In this document: positions 22,988-31,782 of the stretch, in pieces
How positions within the stretch are numbered: position 1 is the stretch's first letter
Layout: every line of letters starts with the position of its first letter
From: an uncultured Eubacteriales bacterium
GTDB taxonomy: Bacteria > Bacillota > Clostridia > Oscillospirales > Acutalibacteraceae
Length of the DNA stretch: 52,697 nucleotides
Assembly: GCA_951801675.1 (NCBI GenBank)
Contig: CATONX010000016.1
Span: 1 to 52,697, forward strand
Direction of reading: 5' to 3'
Position numbers and translations under genes: made by a program
The notes under the pieces: generated by a model
What the model was told of the DNA's origin: nothing
The model's input: only the letters and a program-made list of their open reading frames with translations
Databases searched by the model: none

Positions 22988-25120
22988 GTGAAGAAGATAC
23001 GGATGCCTGGGGAACGGCTCATCAGCCGGGTGGAGGAGAACCTCCTGATTATGGCGGTGCGCCGCGGGATGGTTCTGGCCATTCCCGCCATCATGGCGGG
23101 CTCCTTTGCGCTGCTTTTGCTGAGCATCCCGGTCCCTCAGTATCAGACGTTTTTGACCGGTCTCTTTGACGGGGCGGCGTCGGACGTGCTGACGCTGGTG
23201 AAAAACGCCACCATGGGCGTCGTTTCCCTGATATTGCTGCTCACCATCAGCTATAGCTTTGCCGAACTGTCCGACCGGCGCTACTGCGGCATTCTCCCGG
23301 TGGTAAACCTGTGCGCGTATCTCATTTTTTCGGTGGACGTACAGGAAGGAATCACGGTGCGCATCTTCGAAAGCGGGAGAATGTTCAATGCTCTGTTGGT
23401 GGCGGTGCTGTCCAGCGCCTTATTTTTGTGGCTGGTCAAACGCCCCCGGCTGCGCTCAAAAAGCTATGCCAGCGGTGCGGATGAAGCTTTCAACCAGATG
23501 ACCGGCGCCATCTGGCCGGCCATTGCGGTGCTGTTCCTATTCGCCCTGCTCAATGTGACGGTTTCGCTGTTTTTGGGCCGGCCGGACTTTCAGACCGCCT
23601 TTTCCGACCTGACCGCCCGGCTCTTTTCCGATTTGGGAAGAAACCTGCCAAGCGGCCTTCTCTATATCCTGCTCATGCATGTGCTGTGGTTCTTCGGCAT
23701 TCACGGCAGCAACGTGCTCGACGACGCGGCCAAGGGCGTGTTCGGCGCGGGGATGGACGTAAACGCTCAGCTGGCCGCTGCCGGACAGGCTCCCACCGAG
23801 ATCATGACCAAGACCTTTTTGGATACCTTCGTGCTGTTCGGCGGATGTGGAACGCTTTTGTGCCTGCTTGTGGCGATTTTTCTGTGCAGCAAGCGAAAAG
23901 GCGTGCGCAGCCTCGCGAAGATGGCGGCGGCGCCGGCTTTGTTCAACATCAACGAGCTGCTCCTCTTCGGCATCCCGGTGGTGTTAAACCCCATATTCTT
24001 TGTGCCGTTTTTATGCACCCCGCTTCTCTTAACAGCGGTCAGCTACGGAGCGGTGATACTGGGATTGGTGCCCTGCCCGGTCAACACGGTGGAATGGACC
24101 ACGCCGATTTTTTTAAGCGGCTACGCGGCCACTGGTTCCTTTGCCGGAAGCCTGCTGCAGCTATTTAATCTGGCCCTCGGCGTCCTGATTTATATCCCGT
24201 TCATCCGCTTTTCCCAAAGCCATCAGCAGGAGCGGATGAACCGGCACATCGACAAGCTGACCGAAGCGGTCATGCAGTGCGAGGAAACCGGCGTGCGCCC
24301 GGTCCTGCTGGGACGCAGCGACAAGCTGTCAGTCATGGCGCGGACCTTAGCCGGCGACATCTTTCATGCCATGAAGAAGGGGGCGGTAGAGCTCTATTAC
24401 CAGCCCCAGGTGCGTGCGGACGGGACGGCCTTCGGCGGGGAGGCGCTGCTGCGTTACCGGCATGGGGCTACCGGGCGGTACCTGTACCCGCCTCTGGTGA
24501 TTGCCCTGGCTCAGGAGGCGGGGTATTCGAAGGAACTGGGCCAGTATCTTCTGGCGCGAGCCTGCAAAGACCTGGAGAAACTCGAACGGGAAATTTTGCC
24601 GCCTGTGCAGATTTCGGTGAACATAACCTCCAACCAGCTGGACCAAGCAGACTTTGTGGACGTTCTGCGCGGCCTTTTGGAGCGCTATGCGGTAACGCCT
24701 GAGAACCTTGGGTTGGAGATAACCGAACAGACCGCCTTGTCCAGCTCCCGGCTGATGCGCGAGCGCATCGAGGCCATCCATAGGCTGGGGGTGCAGATTT
24801 TGATGGACGATTTCGGTATGGGGCATACCTCTTTGCTTTATTTGCAGGACAAACAGTTCGATGTGGTCAAGCTGGACGGCTCGCTGATCAAGGGCCTGAT
24901 GAAAAACGACCGGTGCGGGGACATCATTTCCTCGATTGTGTACCTGTCCGAGTCCCTGGGCTTTTCGATTGTGGCCGAATATGTGGAAACGCCCGAGCAG
25001 CGCGATAAGCTCAAGGAACTGGGCTGTCTGAACTATCAGGGGTATCTGTATAGCCCGGCCATTCCCTTTGACCAGTTTGTCGCCTATCTTAAGGAGAACC
25101 GTAGCAGTCAAGAATCATAA
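22988..25120 (+). CDS. PTS EIIC-like membrane module fused to an EAL phosphodiesterase domain
   Basis: A 710-residue fusion. Residues about 1-415 form a multi-helix module of the lactose/cellobiose EIIC family; FFGIHGSNVL with H239 and APALFNINELLLFG with E323 correspond to the sugar-binding motifs, although the usual NEP is NEL. Residues about 455-700 form an EAL domain with GGEALLR (E485), ISVNIT, LEITEQT, MDDFGMGHTS (D607, D608), VKLDG, VAEYVET and YQGYLYSP, so phosphodiesterase activity is likely. No EIIA or EIIB domain or gene is present. The protein may sense or bind a sugar in the membrane and adjust cyclic-di-GMP, rather than transport. The start is GTG at 22988 behind AAGGAGGGGG. TTGTTT/TAGAAT upstream has a short 15-base spacing and is only a weak promoter candidate. 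Confidence 0.92.
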   Translation: MKKIRMPGERLISRVEENLLIMAVRRGMVLAIPAIMAGSFALLLLSIPVPQYQTFLTGLFDGAASDVLTLVKNATMGVVSLILLLTISYSFAELSDRRYCGILPVVNLCAYLIFSVDVQEGITVRIFESGRMFNALLVAVLSSALFLWLVKRPRLRSKSYASGADEAFNQMTGAIWPAIAVLFLFALLNVTVSLFLGRPDFQTAFSDLTARLFSDLGRNLPSGLLYILLMHVLWFFGIHGSNVLDDAAKGVFGAGMDVNAQLAAAGQAPTEIMTKTFLDTFVLFGGCGTLLCLLVAIFLCSKRKGVRSLAKMAAAPALFNINELLLFGIPVVLNPIFFVPFLCTPLLLTAVSYGAVILGLVPCPVNTVEWTTPIFLSGYAATGSFAGSLLQLFNLALGVLIYIPFIRFSQSHQQERMNRHIDKLTEAVMQCEETGVRPVLLGRSDKLSVMARTLAGDIFHAMKKGAVELYYQPQVRADGTAFGGEALLRYRHGATGRYLYPPLVIALAQEAGYSKELGQYLLARACKDLEKLEREILPPVQISVNITSNQLDQADFVDVLRGLLERYAVTPENLGLEITEQTALSSSRLMRERIEAIHRLGVQILMDDFGMGHTSLLYLQDKQFDVVKLDGSLIKGLMKNDRCGDIISSIVYLSESLGFSIVAEYVETPEQRDKLKELGCLNYQGYLYSPAIPFDQFVAYLKENRSSQES

Positions 25121-25121
25121 A

Positions 25122-25174
25122 AGCAAAAGAGCCCGGCGTACAAAACTTAAATTCGTACGCCGGGCTCTTTTGCT
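25122..25174. terminator. Long perfect-stem terminator after the EIIC-EAL gene
   Basis: A 20-bp perfect stem (25122-25141 with 25155-25174) around a 13-base AT-rich loop, ending in CTCTTTTGCT. It begins directly after the stop codon. Confidence 0.9.
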
Positions 25175-25231
25175 ATATCAGGAAAACATGCGCAGGGAGA
25201 GCTCGAAAGCACATGGGAGAAAAAGCTGCTG

Positions 25232-25286
25232 TTTGCCGTGTGCGGAAGAGACAGGACCGGCACCTGTTGTGCAAGCACGCGGCAAA
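25232..25286. other. Symmetric 55-base hairpin element of unknown role
   Basis: An outer 12-base arm pair (TTTGCCGTGTGC with GCACGCGGCAAA, 11 of 12 matching) and an inner 5-base pair (ACAGG with CCTGT) are separated by two 7-base internal-loop sides and a 7-base apex. It lies between two terminators in a region without genes. No T-run follows, so it is not a standard terminator. A small RNA, a processed leader or a repeat element are all possible. Confidence 0.45.
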
Positions 25287-25334
25287 TAGGGGTTAAATCG
25301 CCCAGCCCGGTTGAGCCTTCCATGGCGATACGTC

Positions 25335-25370
25335 AAAAAACGCCTCCGGTTTTACCCGGAGGCGTTTTTT
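25335..25370. terminator. Bidirectional terminator ahead of the M23 peptidase stop
   Basis: A 15-bp stem AAAAAACGCCTCCGG/CCGGAGGCGTTTTTT with a 6-base loop. It lies 16 bases beyond the stop of the minus-strand peptidase gene and serves that gene first. Confidence 0.92.
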
Positions 25371-25385
25371 CTGCAAAGCTATTGT

Positions 25386-26378
25386 TTAGGGGTTAACATA
25401 ATTGCGGGCATCCACCGAGTAGGCGGAGGAATTGTGACCCTCTCGAAACTCAAAATGCAGATGGATACCAGTGGCGCCGGCACACTGGCCGGTGTTGCCC
25501 ATCTTGGCGATGACCTGGCCCCTGGAGACGGTATCGCCCTTCTCTACGAAGACCTGTCCCACATCCAGGTGGGCATACATGGTGTAATTGCCGTCCGCAT
25601 GGCGGATGACCACGATGTTTCCGCCGCCGCCGTAGCCGGTGCCGCCGTTGCAGCAGATATAAGGCTGCTTGCGGTGGGTGCAGCCGGTGTAGACATACTC
25701 TACTACGCCGTCGTTGGCAGCGTATACGTCGCGGGTGCCGCCGCCCAGCTGGGACAGGGACGTGCCGTTATAGCTGATATCGGTGGCCGGGTGACCGGAA
25801 CTGAAATTCTGCGTAACGACCGTGGGTCCTTCCGCCGGCCAGATGTAGCCGCTGGAAGGATCCGGGTCTGGCGTGGGCTGAGGCTCGGGTTCGGGCTCGG
25901 GGATGTCATAGGTCACCGCATAGGTGGCGCTGAGCCAGCCGGTGGTGGTTGCGTTGAGCCGGACCTGATACCAGCCGTTTTCTTCCGAAAGAATCTCAAA
26001 ATAGGTGCCGTCCGATAGCTTCGTAATGGATGCATAGCCCGTGCTCGGACCGGTGCGCACGTTCAGGCGGCTGCCCTCGGTGTCCACCTTGCCTACGCGG
26101 TTGTGGCTGACCGGGAGCACATAATCGCCAGAAACATAACCGCTGACCGTGGGGGTAACGATCTGATACCAGCCGTTTTCCTCACCAACAATTTCGAAAT
26201 AAGTACCGTCAGACATTCTGCCCAGAATGGAATAGCCCGTGCTGGGGCCGGAGCGTACATTCAGGTTGCTTCCCTCCGTGTCAACCCTTCCGAAAGATTG
26301 TTCACTCGCAACCGTAGAAATGGACGCCGCCGTTACTAACAACAGAAACGAAAGCAGCGTTGCAACAACTTTTTTCAA
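25386..26378 (-). CDS. Secreted M23 peptidase with two SH3 domains
   Basis: Predicted exported cell-wall endopeptidase, 330 residues from a TTG at 26378. That start follows GAGGAGGT by six bases and gives a proper signal peptide (LKKVVATLLSFLLLVTAAS). Two bacterial SH3 repeats follow, each with an LNVRxGPSTGY core and a GTYFEIxxEENGWYQ stretch, then a PEPEPEPQPTPDPDP linker and an M23 (LytM/lysostaphin) domain. HPATD supplies the first zinc ligands and HLHFEF the last ones; YAHL is also present. A Cys-bearing insert (CTHRKQPYICCNG) interrupts the M23 core. It likely trims peptidoglycan cross-links. It is transcribed from its own promoter and divergent from valS. Confidence 0.92.
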   Translation of the reverse strand: MKKVVATLLSFLLLVTAASISTVASEQSFGRVDTEGSNLNVRSGPSTGYSILGRMSDGTYFEIVGEENGWYQIVTPTVSGYVSGDYVLPVSHNRVGKVDTEGSRLNVRTGPSTGYASITKLSDGTYFEILSEENGWYQVRLNATTTGWLSATYAVTYDIPEPEPEPQPTPDPDPSSGYIWPAEGPTVVTQNFSSGHPATDISYNGTSLSQLGGGTRDVYAANDGVVEYVYTGCTHRKQPYICCNGGTGYGGGGNIVVIRHADGNYTMYAHLDVGQVFVEKGDTVSRGQVIAKMGNTGQCAGATGIHLHFEFREGHNSSAYSVDARNYVNP

Positions 26379-26518
26379 ACAAAGACCTCCTCTTCCCAAA
26401 TCCTTATCCAACTTTGAAATTTACAGCAAAAATGCTAAATTTGTCTATATTTTTCCGCAATCCCTTCCTTCCTCGGTAATTTTTTGTGTAAAATCTGCGC
26501 GAAAATTGGTATATGGAT

Positions 26519-26547
26519 AAGATAGCACACATTTTAAACTATTTCAA
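26519..26547 (-). promoter_or_regulatory. Promoter of the M23 peptidase gene
   Basis: On the minus strand, TTGAAA (26542-26547) and TATCTT (26519-26524) are 17 bases apart. This leaves a leader of about 130 bases before the TTG start. Confidence 0.6.
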
Positions 26548-26646
26548 CTAATTTGCACAATTGCGAACAGAAATCACGACTTTTTAATCAAATCCTTTCG
26601 ATTTTGCTTCTCAGTAGAAGATTCGGACAGGGGATAGGGCCTACGG

Positions 26647-26675
26647 TTGATTTCAGGTGGGCGTCATGCTATAAT
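26647..26675 (+). promoter_or_regulatory. valS promoter
   Basis: TTGATT at 26647-26652 and TATAAT at 26670-26675 with a 17-base spacer. The leader is about 58 bases. Confidence 0.75.
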
Positions 26676-26740
26676 TATCTTTAAATATGCGCCGAACGCG
26701 CCAATGACATCTGCGGTAGCACCGTCAGGAGGAGTAAAGA

Positions 26741-29362
26741 TTGAGCCAGCTTGCGAAAACCTACGACCCGCGTGAGGTCGAGGATCGGATTTATGATTTT
26801 TGGCAGAAGGGGAATTATTTTCACGCGGTGGTGGACCCCGAAAAGAAGCCCTATTCCATCGTTATGCCGCCCCCCAACATTACCGGCCAGCTGCATATGG
26901 GTCACGCGCTGGACAATACCTTGCAGGACGCGCTGATCCGTTGGCGCCGGATGCAGGGATATTCCGCTTTGTGGATGCCGGGGACCGACCATGCCTCCAT
27001 CGCAACGGAGGCAAAGATCGTGGAGGCCATGAAAAAGGAAGGGCTCACGAAGGACGATTTGGGCCGGGACGGCTTTCTTACGCGTGCGTGGGCCTGGCGG
27101 GAAAAGTTCGGCGGCCGGATCGTCGAGCAGCTCAAAAAGCTGGGTTCCTCGTGTGACTGGGAGCGGGAACGCTTTACCTTGGACGAGGGCTGCTCGAAGG
27201 CGGTGCGGGAGTTCTTCTGCCGCCTGTATGACAAGGATCTCATTTACCGGGGCGAGCGCATCATCAACTGGTGCCCTCATTGCCTGACCTCCATTTCCGA
27301 CGCGGAGGTGGAATATTCCGAGCATGACGGCAGCTTCTGGCATCTGCGCTATCCGCTTTCCGACGGCTCTGGTTATCTGGAGCTGGCCACCACCCGGCCG
27401 GAAACGCTGCTGGGCGATACGGCGGTGGCGGTGCACCCGGAGGACGACCGGTACCGCCATCTGATCGGTAAAACGGTTATTTTGCCGCTGGTGGGCCGGG
27501 AAATCCCGGTGGTGGCGGACGAATACGTGGAACGGGATTTCGGCACGGGTGTCGTCAAGATCACCCCTGCCCACGACCCCAACGACTTCGAGGTGGGCCT
27601 GCGCCACAATCTGCCGGTCATCAACGTCATGGACGAAGGCGCCGTCATCAATGAAAACGGCGGCAAATACCAGGGCCTTGACCGGTATGAGGCGAGAAAA
27701 CGCATCGTCGCCGACTTGGAAGAGGGCGGTTTCTTAGTCAAGGTGGAGCCCATGAAGCACAACGTGGGCGAATGCTACCGCTGCCACACCATTGTGGAGC
27801 CGCGGATTTCGCTGCAGTGGTTTGTCAAGATGGGCCCGCTGGCCGAGCCGGCGATTCAGGCCGTGAGGGAAGGAAAGACCAAGTTCGTTCCCGAGCGGTT
27901 TGAAAAAATTTATTACCACTGGATGGAAAACATTAAGGACTGGTGCATCTCCCGTCAGCTGTGGTGGGGCCACCGCATCCCGGCCTGGTACTGCGCGGAC
28001 TGCGGCGAGGTGATTGTAACGAGGGAAGACCCGGACTGCTGCCCGAAATGCGGCTCTAAGCACATTGAGCAGGACCCCGATACCCTGGACACCTGGTTTT
28101 CCTCCGCCCTTTGGCCTTTCTCCACCATGGGCTGGCCGGAGAAAACGCCGGAGCTTTCCTATTTCTATCCCACCAACACCCTGGTGACTGCCTACGACAT
28201 CATCTTTTTCTGGGTGGCTAGGATGATCTTCTCCGCCGTGGAGTTAACCGATGAGGCCCCCTTTGACACCGTGTTTATCCACGGCATCATCCGGGACGCC
28301 CAGGGCCGCAAAATGAGCAAAAGCCTTGGAAACGGCATCGATCCGCTGGAGGTCATCGAGGAGTACGGCGCCGACGCGCTGCGCTTTACCTTGGCCACCG
28401 GCAACAGCCCCGGAAACGACATGCGCTATATGAAGGAGAAGGTGGAGTCCTCCCGCAACTTTGCCAACAAGCTGTGGAACGCGGCCCGCTTTATCCTGAT
28501 GAATTTGGAAGGCAAAGAGGTGGCGCTCGGCCTGCCGGAAGAACTGACGCTGGAGGAAAAATGGATCGTCAGCCGGTTTAACGCGCTTGCAAAAGAAGTC
28601 ACCGAGAACTTAGAGAAGTTTGAGCTGGGCATCGCGGTGGGCAAGCTTTACGATTTCAGCTGGGACGTGTTCTGTGACTGGTACATTGAGCTTGCGAAAA
28701 TCCGCCTGCAGGCGGACGAAGCCCAGGCGGACAATGCCAGGCGGGTTCTCGTCTTCCTCATGGACGGCATTCTGCGCCTTCTCCATCCCTTTATGCCCTT
28801 TATCACCGAGGAAATCTGGCAGTCCATCCCCCACGAAGGGGAGAGCCTGATGGTGGCAAAGTGGCCCCAGTTTAACGAGACCCTCAACTTTGCCGCCGAG
28901 GAGCGGGAATTCGAGCGCATTATGACCGCCATCCGCGCCATCCGCAACCGCCGGGCGGAGATGAACGTGCCCCCGTCCAAAAAGGCGAAGGTGTATGTGG
29001 AGACTCCCTTCGGCGAAACCTTTGAAGCCGCCGGCGTGTTCTTCACCCGGCTGGCCTTTGCTTCCGAGGTAGCGGTCAACACCGGGTTTGACGGAGAAGG
29101 GGCGGTTTCCATCGTCACCTCCGACGCGAAGGTGTTTATTCCTTTGGGCGAACTGGTGGACTTTGCCGCCGAGCGGGCCCGGCTGAACAAGGAGCTGGCC
29201 GCCGCGCAGAAGAACCTGCAGGGCATTGAGGCGAAGCTTGCAAACGAAGCCTTCACCTCCAAAGCGCCCAAGCACATTGTGGACAATCAGCGGGATCTGG
29301 CCAACGACCTCAAAGAGAAAATCGCCATGCTCGAGCAGAGCATCGAAAGGATTCCTCAGTAA
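26741..29362 (+). CDS. valS: Valyl-tRNA synthetase
   Basis: Class I synthetase charging tRNA(Val), 873 residues as in other Firmicutes. The start is TTG at 26741, eight bases after AGGAGG; the first residues [20 protein letters not shown] are where the family begins. The HIGH-type motif is [13 protein letters not shown] near residue 51 and KMSKS is at about 524. The editing domain lies between about 190 and 340 ([19 protein letters not shown]). The C-terminal coiled coil ([17 protein letters not shown] onward) contacts the tRNA. Its stop overlaps the esterase start by one base. Confidence 0.98.
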   Translation: MSQLAKTYDPREVEDRIYDFWQKGNYFHAVVDPEKKPYSIVMPPPNITGQLHMGHALDNTLQDALIRWRRMQGYSALWMPGTDHASIATEAKIVEAMKKEGLTKDDLGRDGFLTRAWAWREKFGGRIVEQLKKLGSSCDWERERFTLDEGCSKAVREFFCRLYDKDLIYRGERIINWCPHCLTSISDAEVEYSEHDGSFWHLRYPLSDGSGYLELATTRPETLLGDTAVAVHPEDDRYRHLIGKTVILPLVGREIPVVADEYVERDFGTGVVKITPAHDPNDFEVGLRHNLPVINVMDEGAVINENGGKYQGLDRYEARKRIVADLEEGGFLVKVEPMKHNVGECYRCHTIVEPRISLQWFVKMGPLAEPAIQAVREGKTKFVPERFEKIYYHWMENIKDWCISRQLWWGHRIPAWYCADCGEVIVTREDPDCCPKCGSKHIEQDPDTLDTWFSSALWPFSTMGWPEKTPELSYFYPTNTLVTAYDIIFFWVARMIFSAVELTDEAPFDTVFIHGIIRDAQGRKMSKSLGNGIDPLEVIEEYGADALRFTLATGNSPGNDMRYMKEKVESSRNFANKLWNAARFILMNLEGKEVALGLPEELTLEEKWIVSRFNALAKEVTENLEKFELGIAVGKLYDFSWDVFCDWYIELAKIRLQADEAQADNARRVLVFLMDGILRLLHPFMPFITEEIWQSIPHEGESLMVAKWPQFNETLNFAAEEREFERIMTAIRAIRNRRAEMNVPPSKKAKVYVETPFGETFEAAGVFFTRLAFASEVAVNTGFDGEGAVSIVTSDAKVFIPLGELVDFAAERARLNKELAAAQKNLQGIEAKLANEAFTSKAPKHIVDNQRDLANDLKEKIAMLEQSIERIPQ

Positions 29363-30078
29363 TGGTGGAGAAGAAGCAGAGCAGGGGGACGGTTATCCTG
29401 ATTCACGGGTTTACCGGTGTGCCGGAGAACCTGTACCCGCTGGCCGACCGGCTGCGGCTGGAAGGCTACGAAGCGGTGGTTCCCCGCCTGGCGGGCCATA
29501 CCCGCAAAAAGAAGGACATGAAGGGCCACACCCATGAGGAATGGGTGCAGAGCATTCTCGACGCCTATGATGGACTCAAGCAGGAAGGCAAACGCCCCAT
29601 ACTGGTGGGGTATTCCATGGGCGCCCTCATCGCCATCCAGGTGGCCCGGAGGCGGGACGTGGACGCGATGGTACTGGTGTGCCCGCCGGTTTTTGAGCTT
29701 AGCTTCAGGAATATCTTAGGGCGGTTGTCGGAGGAATTCTGGTATGCGTTGAGCGGTTATGTGATGCTGCCCAAATGCGCCACCCGAAAGAACATCAAGG
29801 AGCTCAAAAAGCTCAGGGAAGAGTGCATTCAGGAGATGGAGGGGCTCACCTGCCGCGTCACCGTCATCCAGTCCAAAGACGACGACTGCGCCAACCCCAA
29901 AAGCGCGTCGTACATCATGGAGCATACGCCAAAAGCAGAGAAAACGCTCTATTGGATCGAGCGGGGCCACCACGAGGTGTTTGAACCGAAGAACGTGGCC
30001 TTCGAGCATGCGGTGGGCTATGTGTCCCAGGCGCTGAATGCGTATTTTACCAAAAGAATCGAGGAACCGGCCGGATGA
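29362..30078 (+). CDS. Alpha/beta-hydrolase, carboxylesterase Est type
   Basis: A 238-residue serine hydrolase. GTVILIHGFTGVPENLYPLAD gives the oxyanion-hole region, GYSMG carries the nucleophile S85, the Asp is likely in the QSKDDDCANP segment and the His in IERGHHEVF near the C-terminus. The fold and length match the Est30-type carboxylesterases of Firmicutes. The natural substrate is unknown. It is set between valS and folC with a one-base overlap before and a four-base overlap after, so it is translated together with two core genes. Confidence 0.9.
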   Translation: MVEKKQSRGTVILIHGFTGVPENLYPLADRLRLEGYEAVVPRLAGHTRKKKDMKGHTHEEWVQSILDAYDGLKQEGKRPILVGYSMGALIAIQVARRRDVDAMVLVCPPVFELSFRNILGRLSEEFWYALSGYVMLPKCATRKNIKELKKLREECIQEMEGLTCRVTVIQSKDDDCANPKSASYIMEHTPKAEKTLYWIERGHHEVFEPKNVAFEHAVGYVSQALNAYFTKRIEEPAG

Positions 30079-31364
30079 CCTACGAGGAAAGTCTAAATTA
30101 CATGCATTCCCTGCTGCGCTTCGGGATGAAGCCGGGCCTTGCCCGTATCGAAGCATTGCTCAAACGGATGGGAAGCCCCCAGACAAAGCTTCGCTTTGTC
30201 CATGTGGCGGGGACCAACGGGAAAGGCTCGGTCTGCGCCATGCTGTCGGAGATGCTGCAGTGCGCGGGATACAAAACAGGCTTGACCATTTCCCCGTATA
30301 TCACCGACTTCTGCGAGCGCATGCAGGTCAATTCCACCCCCATCTCTCACGAGGAGCTGGCAAGACAGGTGGAACGGCTCAAGCCTCTAATGGAGGAGGT
30401 TTCCGGGAAAGGAGAGCCGGTGACGGAGTTTGAGGCGATCACGGCCTTGGCATTTCGTTGGTTTTATGAGCAGGGGTGCGACGTGGTGGTGCTGGAAACA
30501 GGCCTGGGCGGCCGGTTTGACGCTACCAATGTGATCGAAACGCCCTTGTGCTCGGTCATCACCTCCATCGGCTTCGACCATACCGACATTTTAGGAGACA
30601 CCTACCGGCAAATCGCCTTCGAAAAATGCGGCATCATCAAGCCGGACGGCATTACGGTCAGCTATCCCATGCAGCAGGAAGAAGCCCTAGCGGAAATTAT
30701 GCGCATGGCGGCTTTGAAGCGAAATTCCCTGCACATGGGAAACATGGGGGCGCTTCAAGTAAAAAGCATGACGGTGGAGGGCAGCGACGTGGTGTACGGC
30801 CGTCTGCCTTTGCACATTCCGCTGGTCGGCGGCCATCAGCACTTGAACGCCGTCACTGCCGTGGAAGCGGCTTGGGCCCTGCGAAGCGCCGGGCTTGCCA
30901 TCGAGGATACTCACATCCAGGCGGGAATCGCGAAAACCAAATGGCTCGCCCGGCTGGAGGTGCTTTCCAAGAAGCCGCTTGTTCTCGTGGACGGGGCCCA
31001 TAATCCCGACGGGATGCGGGCCTTGGTTAAAACCCTCAAGGAGGTTCTTCCGGGGCGGAGAATCTTCGCGGTGACCGGGATGCTCCGGGACAAGGCGTAC
31101 AGGGAAGCAGCGGCGGTCCTGGCCCCGCTTTTGGAGAAAGCGGTCTGCGTGGCTGTGGACAATCCCCGGACCCTTTCGGGAGAAGCGCTTGCAAAGGAGC
31201 TGGAACGCCATGGGGCAAAGGCCCTAGCGGCAAAGACCCTGGAAGAAGCGATCTCCCTTGCTTTCAAGGACGTGGGAAAGGATGGCGTGCTTTTGGTATG
31301 CGGGTCCTTGTACTTAGCGGGGCCGGCACGCAAACAGCTGCTTGCGCTTAAAGAGAAAAATTGA
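30075..31364 (+). CDS. folC: Folylpolyglutamate synthase / dihydrofolate synthase
   Basis: Mur-ligase-like enzyme adding glutamate to folates, 429 residues. The P-loop is GTNGKGS at residues 46-52. SPYITDFCERMQVNSTPIS and ETGLGGRFDATNVIE are family blocks that bind folate and metal; HTDILGDT is present. The C-terminal domain has DGAHNPDGMRALV. The ATG overlaps the esterase stop as ATGA. A valS-folC neighbourhood is known in Bacillus; here an esterase sits between. A terminator follows. Confidence 0.96.
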   Translation: MTYEESLNYMHSLLRFGMKPGLARIEALLKRMGSPQTKLRFVHVAGTNGKGSVCAMLSEMLQCAGYKTGLTISPYITDFCERMQVNSTPISHEELARQVERLKPLMEEVSGKGEPVTEFEAITALAFRWFYEQGCDVVVLETGLGGRFDATNVIETPLCSVITSIGFDHTDILGDTYRQIAFEKCGIIKPDGITVSYPMQQEEALAEIMRMAALKRNSLHMGNMGALQVKSMTVEGSDVVYGRLPLHIPLVGGHQHLNAVTAVEAAWALRSAGLAIEDTHIQAGIAKTKWLARLEVLSKKPLVLVDGAHNPDGMRALVKTLKEVLPGRRIFAVTGMLRDKAYREAAAVLAPLLEKAVCVAVDNPRTLSGEALAKELERHGAKALAAKTLEEAISLAFKDVGKDGVLLVCGSLYLAGPARKQLLALKEKN

Positions 31365-31408
31365 AAAAAGAAGAATGGGGCGACAAAATGTGCGCGCCAA
31401 TTGGAAAG

Positions 31409-31439
31409 AAATCCCTTATCATAGCGATAAGGGATTTTT
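31409..31439 (+). terminator. Rho-independent terminator after folC
   Basis: AAATCCCTTATC pairs with GATAAGGGATTT around a 5-base loop and is followed by a short T run. It ends only 22 bases before the spoIIAA start codon. Confidence 0.85.
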
Positions 31440-31461
31440 GCTTGAATTGAGGTGAAAAAAC

Positions 31462-31782
31462 ATGTCGGTAAAGATCGAGCACCGGGATAAGGTGATGACC
31501 GCATATCTGGAAGGAGAAATCGACCATCATTCCGCCCGCTCCATCCGCGAGCAGATCGACGACGAGGCCCAGCAGAGCAAACCGCAGACGCTGCTTTTGG
31601 ATTTCGGCCGGGTTTCCTTTATGGACAGCTCCGGCATCGGCCTCGTAATGGGACGGTTTCGTCTGATGAGCGAGCTGGGAGGAAGTTTAAAGGTAGTCAA
31701 CACCCCGCCCCACATTGCCAAGGTGATGCGCCTGGCGGGAATGGAACGACTCAACGTCTTGGAAAAGGAGAACGGAAGATGA
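31462..31782 (+). CDS. spoIIAA: Anti-sigma F factor antagonist SpoIIAA
   Basis: A 106-residue STAS-domain protein that frees sigma F from SpoIIAB early in spore formation. The phosphorylation motif FMDSSGIGLVMGR has the target Ser at position 56 or 57. GAGGTG precedes the ATG. It overlaps spoIIAB as ATGA. Gene order, lengths and neighbours match the spoIIA operon. In many Firmicutes dacF precedes this gene; here folC does. Confidence 0.97.
   Translation: MSVKIEHRDKVMTAYLEGEIDHHSARSIREQIDDEAQQSKPQTLLLDFGRVSFMDSSGIGLVMGRFRLMSELGGSLKVVNTPPHIAKVMRLAGMERLNVLEKENGR

Larger units (their letters stand above)
26379..26740. other. Divergent control region between M23 peptidase and valS
   Basis: About 360 bases, AT rich in its left two thirds. 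It holds a promoter for each neighbour (26519-26547 on the minus strand, 26647-26675 on the plus strand) and no gene. The peptidase leader is about 130 bases long. No T-box motif is seen before valS; only a small bulged hairpin at 26705-26727 abuts its ribosome site. Confidence 0.7.

Noticed and set aside
26640-26740. Possible T-box riboswitch before valS
   Set aside because: The conserved AGGGTGGNACCGCG box and a terminator/antiterminator pair are absent, and the promoter lies too close to the start.
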